From Chloroflexota bacterium (lineage in GTDB: Bacteria > Chloroflexota > Chloroflexia > Thermomicrobiales > UBA6265), in NCBI GenBank assembly GCA_023389575.1, contig JAEWEG010000040.1:1-7895 (forward strand): a stretch of DNA of 7,895 nucleotides. Reading direction: 5' to 3'. A program made the position numbers and the translations under genes. Below are positions 1 to 5,175 of this stretch, one piece after another. Positions within the stretch are counted from its first letter, which is position 1, and every line of letters begins with the position of its first letter. The notes beneath the pieces are model-generated. The model worked only from the letters and a program-made list of their open reading frames with translations, ran no database searches and was not told the DNA's origin.

Positions 1-40
1 GCATGCACACGACCAGCACCATCATCCTGAGGGACTTCAT
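1..40 (-). CDS. Start of an unidentified gene downstream of otsB (partial, 13 codons)
   Basis: Reading the minus strand, an ATG at 40-38 overlaps the otsB stop codon TGA (39-37) in the classic ATGA arrangement. This suggests translational coupling to otsB. The visible peptide is MKSLRMMVLVVCM, after which the window ends. A short basic start followed by hydrophobic residues could be a signal peptide, or the first beta strand of a Rossmann-type enzyme such as a glycosyltransferase. A trehalose-6-phosphate synthase would make biological sense next to otsB, but the visible residues do not resemble the usual OtsA start, so no function is assigned. Confidence 0.45.
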   Translation of the reverse strand, partial: MKSLRMMVLVVCM

Positions 41-888
41 CGCTGTTCCTCCGCGCCGTCCACCGGAGGCAGGAGCGTCTCCAGCTCGAGCATCATGGAA
101 ACCACGTCATCCACGCCATCGAGCAGATAGTCGCTGGATTCGATCACTCGCGGGTCCGTGTCGAGCGTCAGCACGCCAACGGCCAGCGTCTGGATGCCCG
201 ATTCCTCGCGAAGCTCGCGCAATACCCGAAACGCGTCGGCGTCCGTCACGTCATCACCCAGGAAGACCGCCGACTTGAGTTCGCGATCATGGATGATCTG
301 GCGCACGGCCGAGCCCTTGTTGATCGCCTCGCCGGGACGGAGTTCGAACACCATCTTGCCGTCGGAGACCCAGAATCCGTACTCCCGGGCGATCTCATCG
401 AGGATCGGGGCAAGCACGTCGCGCACCGCCCCAGGATCGGGCGCCAGCCGGTAGTGAATCGAGCCAGAATACACCTTGTCCTCGAAGATCACGCCGTCGC
501 CGGGCACGTGGGCCAGCATCCGATGTTCGATCTCCCTCAACGCTTCCGGCAGCGCGTCCTTTGCCTCCTGACCGGCGGGATGAACGTGATGTCCATGCTC
601 GTCCAACCACTCAAGACCGTGGTTCCCCACGTACAGAAGATTCGGAACGTCGATCCGCTTGCTTGCGTCGGCGATTCCGCGGCCCGTCACGATCCCGACC
701 ACCGCAACCTTGGAGGTCATCGCTCCCAGCGTTTCGCGCACGCCCGGCGCGGGTTCCGCCGTGTCCGGGGTCGGCGCCACGGGGCTGAGGGTTCCATCGA
801 AATCACTGAAGAGCGCGCCCGGCGTGTTCGACAGGAGCTTCGCCAGGGCTTGCGCGACATCGGCGACGGGTGAAACGGTCCGGCTCAT
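37..888 (-). CDS. otsB: Trehalose-6-phosphate phosphatase (HAD superfamily)
   Basis: This 283-residue cytoplasmic enzyme removes phosphate from trehalose 6-phosphate, the last step of the OtsA-OtsB route to trehalose, an osmotic and desiccation protectant. HAD motif I is SDFDGTLSP at residues 28-36, with the nucleophile Asp29 and the acid/base Asp31. Motif II is VTGR at 67-70. The family motif GNHGLEW lies at 88-94, FEDK followed by HYR at 135-147, and GKMVFELRP with Lys191 in the cap and motif III region. The Mg-binding motif IV is GDDVTDADAF at 211-220. Length and motif order are normal for OtsB. The ATG at 888 is preceded on the minus strand by a strong AAGGAGG ribosome binding site at good spacing. 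The gene lies 33 bases downstream of the exported-protein gene and overlaps the next start by ATGA, so it is probably the middle gene of an operon. No otsA is visible. Confidence 0.93.
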   Translation of the reverse strand: MSRTVSPVADVAQALAKLLSNTPGALFSDFDGTLSPVAPTPDTAEPAPGVRETLGAMTSKVAVVGIVTGRGIADASKRIDVPNLLYVGNHGLEWLDEHGHHVHPAGQEAKDALPEALREIEHRMLAHVPGDGVIFEDKVYSGSIHYRLAPDPGAVRDVLAPILDEIAREYGFWVSDGKMVFELRPGEAINKGSAVRQIIHDRELKSAVFLGDDVTDADAFRVLRELREESGIQTLAVGVLTLDTDPRVIESSDYLLDGVDDVVSMMLELETLLPPVDGAEEQR

Positions 889-921
889 CAGGAGAACCTC
901 CTTGGGTGCAGGGTAGCCTGC

Positions 922-1617
922 CTAGGTCGTTTCGTATCGATAAATCTTGCCGTCCTTGGAGGCGATCCAGAGATCCACCACCTGGCCACGATCGAGAATG
1001 GCGACATGGAAGTACACATCCCCCCTCGGCGCGCCTGGCGGCCCGAACTGCTGGTCCTCGGTATTCGGACGAATCGTCACGCCACCGACCGCCGCCAGCA
1101 GCAGTTCCTCGTCGAATCCCGCCCGCACCAGCGACCGGTACACGAACAGCACCTCGACGCCATTTGACGTGTCCAGGATTGGCACGGTCACGGGATCGGC
1201 GTTGGTCGCGCGCACTTCGTTGGTCGCGGTCGAATAGAACGCTTGCGCCCGCTTGGAAAAGAACGTGCCATCCAGTTGGTAGCCGGTTTCCAGCAGCGGG
1301 CACCCAAGCCGCAGCGAGAACAACTGGGCATCGCTCTCCCACGCCAGGCCGAGCTCGTAAACTCGTTCCAGCCCCGCGGGGATGTACGGGTCGACCCCTT
1401 CAAGGTCCCGTATCCGAAGCCGCCCATCGAAGCAGGGCGCGGAGGTGTCGTCCACCCCGGCGAGTGGCGGCGGCGTGCCTTCCTGGGCAACCGCGGCGCT
1501 CGGGATCAGGACCAGCATCAGGGCTAGCAACACGCTCGCCATCAGGAAGAACGGTCGGGACCCGGGAGTCATCAAAGCTGGGAACGTGGGTGGACTGGAT
1601 CGGAAGTCGGTGTGCAA
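922..1617 (-). CDS. Exported protein of unknown family with N-terminal signal peptide
   Basis: I do not recognise this family. The 231-residue reading starts at TTG 1617, which has an AGGA seven bases upstream. An alternative ATG at 1572 (residue 16) gives a more compact signal peptide of about 29 residues but has no visible Shine-Dalgarno sequence, so the start is uncertain. A hydrophobic core at residues 22-40 ends in AAVA before Gln45, a good signal peptidase I site, so the mature protein should be outside the membrane. It lacks a lipobox. The mature part holds only two cysteines (Cys62 in APCFDG and Cys106 in LGCPLL), which could form a disulfide. It is rich in short beta-like segments and ends in DLWIASKDGKIYRYETT. 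It is first in the minus-strand cluster, 33 bases before otsB, but its link to trehalose metabolism is unknown. Confidence 0.8.
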   Translation of the reverse strand: MHTDFRSSPPTFPALMTPGSRPFFLMASVLLALMLVLIPSAAVAQEGTPPPLAGVDDTSAPCFDGRLRIRDLEGVDPYIPAGLERVYELGLAWESDAQLFSLRLGCPLLETGYQLDGTFFSKRAQAFYSTATNEVRATNADPVTVPILDTSNGVEVLFVYRSLVRAGFDEELLLAAVGGVTIRPNTEDQQFGPPGAPRGDVYFHVAILDRGQVVDLWIASKDGKIYRYETT

Positions 1618-1662
1618 TGGAGGTTCCTGGTGCCTGGCGGGCGGTCATGCCGATTCGCCTGG

Positions 1663-1671
1663 ATCATAGCA
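1663..1671 (-). promoter_or_regulatory. Candidate extended -10 promoter for the minus-strand operon
   Basis: On the minus strand this reads TGC-TATGAT, an extended -10 element about 46 bases upstream of the TTG start at 1617. No convincing -35 hexamer is seen 16-18 bases further upstream, which extended -10 promoters can tolerate. Assignment is by consensus only. Confidence 0.35.
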
Positions 1672-1739
1672 TGAGCCCATTTCGAGAACCGGGGACGACG
1701 GGTCGCCAGATACCGTCTCCCGAATGTGCGCCACGAGAC

Positions 1740-1751
1740 TCGCACCTGCGA
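1740..1751. promoter_or_regulatory. Small inverted repeat next to the candidate ligase promoter
   Basis: TCGCA-CC-TGCGA is a perfect five-base inverted repeat with a two-base centre. It ends four bases before the candidate -35 of the plus-strand promoter, inside the divergent intergenic region 1618-1877. It could be an operator half-site pair, but repeats this short arise by chance in GC-rich DNA. Confidence 0.2.
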
Positions 1752-1755
1752 TATA

Positions 1756-1784
1756 TTGAAGATAGTTACTGTCAACGGTATCGT
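1756..1784 (+). promoter_or_regulatory. Candidate promoter for the CysS/MshC-type ligase
   Basis: TTGAAG (1756-1761) and TATCGT (1779-1784) are separated by exactly 17 bases, matching the spacing and most positions of a housekeeping sigma promoter. They lie in the locally AT-richest part of the 260-base divergent region. A start near 1791 would leave a leader of about 87 bases before the ATG at 1878. No T-box specifier or antiterminator sequence was found in that leader. Confidence 0.4.
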
Positions 1785-1877
1785 AGTGGACGATTCCAGC
1801 GTGTCGGATCAGGAATGACCCTCTGTCGCACGTTGATGTTGCCCTGCGAACTCTCACACTGGTGGAGCGCCAACCGA

Positions 1878-3083
1878 ATGCGCCTTTTCAATACCCAAAC
1901 CCAATCGGTCGAGGACTTCGCGCCGATCAATAACCATGTCGGCATCTACGTTTGCGGGGTCACCCCGTACGACACCACTCACGCCGGACATGCCTTCACC
2001 TTCCTGACCTACGACGTACTGGTCCGCTATCTCCGGTCGAAGGGAGTCGAGGTCACCTACGTCCAGAACGTGACGGATATCGACGACGACATCCTCCGCA
2101 AGGCCCGCGAGCGGGACATGCCGTGGGATCAGCTTGCCAGGGAGGAAACCGACCGCTACCTGCGCGACATGAAGAACCTGAACGCGACGCCGTTCGATCA
2201 CTACGTCGCCGCCACGGAGCACATCCCCGCGATGCAGGAAATCATCGCGAAGCTGCTTGAAGCCGACCTGGCCTACGTGAGCAACGGAAGCGTCTACTTC
2301 TCCGTCGAGAAGGACCCGGATTTCGGCAAGCTCAGCCATCTCGCCCCGGAGGAGATGCTGCCCATCGCCAACGAGCGCGGCAATTTTCCCGACGACCCGA
2401 ACAAGCGCGCGCCCATCGACTTCATCATGTGGCAGGCAGCCGCCCCAGGTGAGCCCACCTGGGACTCGCCGTGGGGTCCTGGTCGACCCGGCTGGCACAT
2501 CGAGTGCAGCGCCATGGCCATGCAGTACCTCGGTTCGACCATCGACATCCACGGCGGCGGATACGACCTGATCTTCCCGCACCATGAGTGCGAAATCGCC
2601 CAGTCCGAGAACTCGTCCGGCGTCACGCCATTCGTTCGCACCTGGATGCACGTCGCCATGGTCGACTACCAGGGCGAGAAGATGAGCAAGTCCCTGGGCA
2701 ACCTCGTGCTCGCCAGCGAGGAACTGAAGAACTACAGCTCCGATGCGTTCCGGCTCTATCTCCACTCGAACCACTATCGCACCCAGTGGGAATACGAGGA
2801 CGAGGGCATCGAGCAGTGGGCTACCCTCGCGGCGGACATGGCCGAGGCGGCGAATCTCCCATTCTCCGGCGCGGAGGACGTGCTGGATCTCTCTCACCAC
2901 CGGGTGCGGTTCGAGGATGCGCTGGACAACGACCTGGACACGCCCACCGCCATCGAGGAGCTGCGAACCATCACGAACGCAATCCTTCAGGCTCCGGAGA
3001 CATCGAACATCCGACAGGCCCAGCGCCTGCTCCGCGACCTCTCCGGCACCCTTGGCCTGACCCTGGAACCGTTCGCGGAATAG
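1878..3083 (+). CDS. Short cysteinyl-tRNA synthetase-family ligase, MshC-like
   Basis: This 401-residue class I cysteine-activating enzyme carries the family's nucleotide and zinc sites: Cys26 in CGVTPYD, the HIGH-like motif THAGH at 34-38, HIEC with Cys210, FPHHE at 233-237, and KMSKS at 268-272. Full-length CysS is usually about 460-480 residues. Here the chain stops after the first helical segment (LDNDLDTPTA, then LRDLSGTLGL), so the usual C-terminal anticodon-binding end is missing. Length, THAGH in place of HIGNAR, YVQNVTDIDD and HHYRTQWE resemble MshC, which joins cysteine to glucosaminyl-inositol in mycothiol synthesis. HECEIAQSE is closer to CysS. The product is therefore either an MshC-type ligase or a minimal CysS, with MshC-like favoured. 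The ATG at 1878 follows GGTGGAG at 1861-1867 and coincides with the start of family similarity. The same frame is open back to 870, but that stretch lies antisense to other genes and is not protein-like. Confidence 0.85.
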   Translation: MRLFNTQTQSVEDFAPINNHVGIYVCGVTPYDTTHAGHAFTFLTYDVLVRYLRSKGVEVTYVQNVTDIDDDILRKARERDMPWDQLAREETDRYLRDMKNLNATPFDHYVAATEHIPAMQEIIAKLLEADLAYVSNGSVYFSVEKDPDFGKLSHLAPEEMLPIANERGNFPDDPNKRAPIDFIMWQAAAPGEPTWDSPWGPGRPGWHIECSAMAMQYLGSTIDIHGGGYDLIFPHHECEIAQSENSSGVTPFVRTWMHVAMVDYQGEKMSKSLGNLVLASEELKNYSSDAFRLYLHSNHYRTQWEYEDEGIEQWATLAADMAEAANLPFSGAEDVLDLSHHRVRFEDALDNDLDTPTAIEELRTITNAILQAPETSNIRQAQRLLRDLSGTLGLTLEPFAE

Positions 3084-3103
3084 CGGGAAACGGGAACGCC
3101 ACC

Positions 3104-3155
3104 CGCCGGAAACCGGTTCACCTGGCGAAGCGGCGGGCTGGCGATTTTTCCGGCG
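3104..3155 (+). terminator. Weak inverted repeat after the ligase gene
   Basis: CGCCGGAAA (3104-3112) and TTTCCGGCG (3147-3155) form a nine-base perfect inverted repeat around a 34-base loop, 21 bases after the ligase stop codon. There is no T-run downstream, so it is not a standard intrinsic terminator. It may slow transcription or be chance. The rest of 3084-3220 shows no gene. Confidence 0.2.
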
Positions 3156-3220
3156 CATTCACACCGGCCAACTCCATCGAAAACACCCTCGCATGGCACC
3201 CTCCAGACACCGCTGGTGGG

Positions 3221-3229
3221 TGCTATACT
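3221..3229 (+). promoter_or_regulatory. Candidate extended -10 promoter of the rpsF-ssb-rpsR operon
   Basis: TGC-TATACT is a close match to an extended -10 element (TGnTATAAT). The -35 position 17 bases upstream is poor (CTCCAG). Transcription would begin near 3236 and give a leader of about 135 bases before the S6 start. That leader holds two small hairpins: GCCCGA-AACG-TCGGGC at 3238-3253, and GTGGA/TCCAC around 3277-3292. Confidence 0.5.
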
Positions 3230-3296
3230 GTTCCGTGGCCCGAAACGTCGGGCTGATTTCGTGTGTTCTGTTTAGGGTGGATTAATCTCCACTACC

Positions 3297-3363
3297 TCCC
3301 TCCTCCTGGCCGGATCGGTCCATCGTGGACCCCGCGTTCAAGGGGGAAACCCACAGAGAGGGG
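3297..3363 (+). promoter_or_regulatory. Candidate S6:S18 autoregulatory leader RNA
   Basis: A six-base-pair hairpin GGTCCA-TCG-TGGACC (3317-3331) is followed directly by CCG (3332-3334). The known S6:S18 leader motif upstream of rpsF in many bacteria is a hairpin with a conserved unpaired CCG that mimics the S6:S18 site on 16S rRNA, so placement and content fit. In addition a pyrimidine tract TCCCTC (3297-3302) can pair with the ribosome binding site GAGGGG (3358-3363), enclosing the hairpin. Repression of S6 translation by the S6:S18 complex is inferred. I could not fold or align it to the Rfam model. Confidence 0.4.
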
Positions 3364-3369
3364 TATCGT

Positions 3370-4044
3370 TTGGCTCAGTACGCTCGCGAACCGCGCGCAT
3401 ATGAATTGATGGCTATCCTCCTTCCGGAGCTGGCCGAAGATGATCTCACCGCGGCTATCGACCAGGTAACCGCTCACGTCGGCGCCATCAACGGCGAAGT
3501 CCGTGAAATCCTCAAGGACTCCCCGTGGGGCCGTCGTCGCCTCGCCTATTCCATTCGCTTCAACGGGCAGGATTACCGGGATGGCTATTACGTCATCTGG
3601 CACTTCAGCGCCGACCCGGGCTCGCTCGGCGACCTCGAGCGCGAACTGAAGCTCGACACCCGCGTGATCCGCTACCTCCTCGTCCTCGAGGATCCGAAGT
3701 GGGGCTCCCCGCAGGAGCGCGACGCCGCCCGCGAGATGGCGGAAGCCGCCGCCGCCGCGCCGGAAGCCAGCACTGAGCCGGCCGCCGAAGCGGCTACCGA
3801 AGCCACCACAGGCGACGCGGCCGCCACTGAGCAGCCCGCCGAGGTCGCCCAGGCTTCGACTGAGGAAGCCCCGTCTGAAGCGGCTCCCGCCGAGGAGGCC
3901 CCGGTCAAGGAAGCACCAGTCGCCGAGGCTCCGGCCGAAGAGACCGCCGCTGAAACCCCGGCTGAAGAGGCTCCCGCCGAAGAACCGGCCGCCGAGGCCG
4001 AAGCTCCGGCTGACGCCGATTCCACCACGGAAGAAAACAAGTAA
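3370..4044 (+). CDS. rpsF: 30S ribosomal protein S6 with long acidic C-terminal tail
   Basis: S6 binds S18 and 16S rRNA on the platform of the small subunit. Residues 10-107 are a complete S6 fold, from YELMAILLPEL through the WGRRRLAYSI strand and DGYYVIWHF to VIRYLLVLED. Residues 108-224 form an added tail made almost entirely of Ala, Glu, Pro and Thr with repeated APAEE-type units and very few basic residues. Ordinary S6 is about 95-135 residues, so the tail roughly doubles the protein. The start chosen is TTG 3370, which gives MAQYAREPRAYEL and sits seven bases behind GAGAGGGG. A GTG at 3325 in the same frame would add 15 residues but lies inside the leader hairpin and lacks a ribosome site. 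The gene is first in the rpsF-ssb-rpsR operon, 15 bases before ssb. Confidence 0.93.
   Translation: MAQYAREPRAYELMAILLPELAEDDLTAAIDQVTAHVGAINGEVREILKDSPWGRRRLAYSIRFNGQDYRDGYYVIWHFSADPGSLGDLERELKLDTRVIRYLLVLEDPKWGSPQERDAAREMAEAAAAAPEASTEPAAEAATEATTGDAAATEQPAEVAQASTEEAPSEAAPAEEAPVKEAPVAEAPAEETAAETPAEEAPAEEPAAEAEAPADADSTTEENK
3691..4041 (+). repeat. Degenerate repeats encoding the acidic S6 tail
   Basis: The coding stretch for S6 residues 108-224 is a run of degenerate short units such as GCTCCCGCCGAGGAG and GCTCCGGCCGAAGAG, translated as APAEE, EAPVKEAPVAEAP and EEAPAEEPAAEAE. The units drift in third positions, which points to older expansion under protein-level constraint rather than recent exact duplication. 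Confidence 0.65.
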
Positions 4045-4059
4045 GGTCAGGAGTGATCG

Positions 4060-4530
4060 ATGGCAAGTTTCGCCAAGGTAACGCTGCTCGGAAATCTCGG
4101 AGCGGATCCTGAAACCAAGTACACGCCGAACGGCACCATGGTCGTCGAGCTGCGGCTCGCCGTGAATCCTCGCCCCCGAAGCGGGCAGCAGGAGGCGCCT
4201 CCCACCTGGTACCGGATCTCCGCCTGGGATCGCCTCGCCGACCGGCTCGACAAGCTGTCGCAGCAGGGCTACGTGGCCAAGGGCCGGCCGCTGCTGGTTG
4301 AGGGCCGCCTCGAACCACGCGAATACACCGCCAACGATGGAACCCAGCGGGTCTCCTACGACGTTACGATGACAGACTTCAACTTCGTCGGTGGCGAACG
4401 CCGCGACGGCGAGCAGGGCGGCGGTGGATCGTACCAGTCCAACCAGTCTTCGGGTGGAGGCGGCGGTCAGCGTCGCAACACCTACGATGACTCCCCTCCC
4501 GCCGACAACTTCGACGACGTCCCGTTCTAG
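4060..4530 (+). CDS. ssb: Single-stranded DNA-binding protein
   Basis: SSB coats single-stranded DNA during replication and repair and recruits partner proteins through its C-terminal tip. The OB fold spans about residues 3-110: KVTLLGNLGADPETKYTPNG, then the aromatic strand TWYRISAW near 49-56, the KGRPLLVEGRL segment near 74-84, and the last strand YDVTMTDFNFVGG. Residues 111-148 are a Gly/Gln/Ser-rich linker, and the end is DNFDDVPF, the conserved acidic tip with terminal Pro-Phe. The total of 156 residues is normal. The start ATG follows AGGAG by eight bases. The gene sits 15 bases after rpsF and 36 bases before rpsR, the common bacterial order, so it should be co-transcribed with the two ribosomal protein genes. 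All key regions are intact. Confidence 0.95.
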   Translation: MASFAKVTLLGNLGADPETKYTPNGTMVVELRLAVNPRPRSGQQEAPPTWYRISAWDRLADRLDKLSQQGYVAKGRPLLVEGRLEPREYTANDGTQRVSYDVTMTDFNFVGGERRDGEQGGGGSYQSNQSSGGGGGQRRNTYDDSPPADNFDDVPF

Positions 4531-4566
4531 CGCACATCATCGCCCAGTATAGAAAGACTACGAATC

Positions 4567-5010
4567 ATGACGGACAACACCCAGGAACGTGATCAGCGAC
4601 CGCCTCGCTCCGAAGGCGAAGGCCGCCCCGGTGGCTCTCGCTTCGGTGGCTCGCAGGGCCAGCGTGGCGACGGTGAAGGCGGCGGCTCCCGCTTCGGTGG
4701 CCCACAGGGCCAGCGCGGCGAAGGCGAAGGCGGCGGCCGTGGTCGTCCAGGTGGTGGCTCGCGCGGTCGCTCCGGCGGCGGACGCTACACCCCGCGACGC
4801 AAGGTCTCCCAGTTTGCCGTGGACAACGTCCAGCACGTTGACTACAAGGACCTGGCCCGGCTCCGGCGCCACGTCGGCGAGCGCGGCAAGATCGAGCCGC
4901 GCCGCAAGATGGGCACCAGCGCCAAGCACCAGCGCTCCCTCACCGTCGCCATCAAGCGTGCCCGCTACATGGCCCTTCTGCCATTCACCGGCTCCAGCGA
5001 GCGCAACTAG
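4567..5010 (+). CDS. rpsR: 30S ribosomal protein S18, cysteine-free, with Gly/Arg-rich N-terminal extension
   Basis: S18 is the binding partner of S6 on the 30S platform. The S18 core lies at residues 75-142: PRRKVSQFAVDN, VDYKDLARLRRHVGERGKI, PRRKMGTSAKHQR and AIKRARYMALLPF. Residues 1-74 are an added head rich in Gly and Arg, with two tandem 17-residue units (GSRFGGSQGQRGDGEGG, then nearly the same with Pro and Glu changes) at 23-39 and 40-56. S18 is usually about 75-95 residues, so this 147-residue form is long. Positions that hold cysteines in zinc-type S18 are Ser81, Ala84 and Ser118, and the protein has no cysteine at all, so it is a zinc-independent form. The ATG at 4567 has only a weak GAAAG upstream, so translation may depend on coupling to ssb. 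Confidence 0.94.
   Translation: MTDNTQERDQRPPRSEGEGRPGGSRFGGSQGQRGDGEGGGSRFGGPQGQRGEGEGGGRGRPGGGSRGRSGGGRYTPRRKVSQFAVDNVQHVDYKDLARLRRHVGERGKIEPRRKMGTSAKHQRSLTVAIKRARYMALLPFTGSSERN
4633..4734 (+). repeat. Two tandem 51-base coding repeats in rpsR
   Basis: Units 4633-4683 and 4684-4734 encode the two 17-residue Gly-rich blocks in the S18 N-terminal extension. They share runs such as CGCTTCGGTGGC and CAGGGCCAGCG and differ mainly at synonymous positions and at two residues (Ser/Pro, Asp/Glu). This indicates an in-frame tandem duplication. Confidence 0.8.
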
Positions 5011-5175
5011 CATCCAACCGGCAAGGGGATCTTCCCCGTCACGAACTGCACGGCGTGCCACAAATCCAGCTTCCTGGAGCGGCGCGCCGTCCGCATATCT
5101 GGATGTTCGTGCGGCGGCTCCCCGCCAGCCAGGCATGCTGGAGGCACCCACCGTGGAACGAGGTCGTCGTAGGTC
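5011..5175. other. Intergenic region with several short hairpins between rpsR and the foldase gene
   Basis: No gene is supported here. The stretch contains GGGGA-TCT-TCCCC (5025-5037), which could be a weak rpsR terminator though no T-run follows. It also holds GCACGGCGTGC, the ten-base palindrome CGGCGCGCCG, an ATCCAG/CTGGAT pair, and CCAGC-7-GCTGG at 5125-5141. The last bases before the next ATG offer only weak ribosome-binding purines (ACGAGG, TAGG). No clear promoter is seen. It may be a spacer, a structured leader, or a copy of a dispersed repeat. Confidence 0.4.

Noticed and set aside
289..873. Plus-strand open frame of 194 codons opposite otsB
   Set aside because: otsB on the minus strand has every HAD and family motif and a strong ribosome site. 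The plus-strand product is a His/Arg-rich shadow.
870..1877. In-frame upstream extension of the ligase that would give a 737-residue protein
   Set aside because: The extension runs antisense to otsB's start and the exported-protein gene, and is Arg/Pro/Ser-rich GC-shadow sequence. Family similarity begins at the ATG 1878 behind a ribosome site.
1785..1877. T-box riboswitch before the ligase gene
   Set aside because: No T-box antiterminator consensus or terminator hairpin is present in the short leader.
1854..3158. Minus-strand open frame of 434 codons opposite the ligase
   Set aside because: The plus strand carries intact HIGH-like, HIEC and KMSKS motifs. The antisense product is an Arg/Val/Gly shadow with no motifs.
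3325..3369. GTG at 3325 as an earlier start of S6
   Set aside because: It lies inside the leader hairpin, has no ribosome site, and adds 15 residues that do not resemble S6. TTG 3370 has GAGAGGGG at proper spacing.
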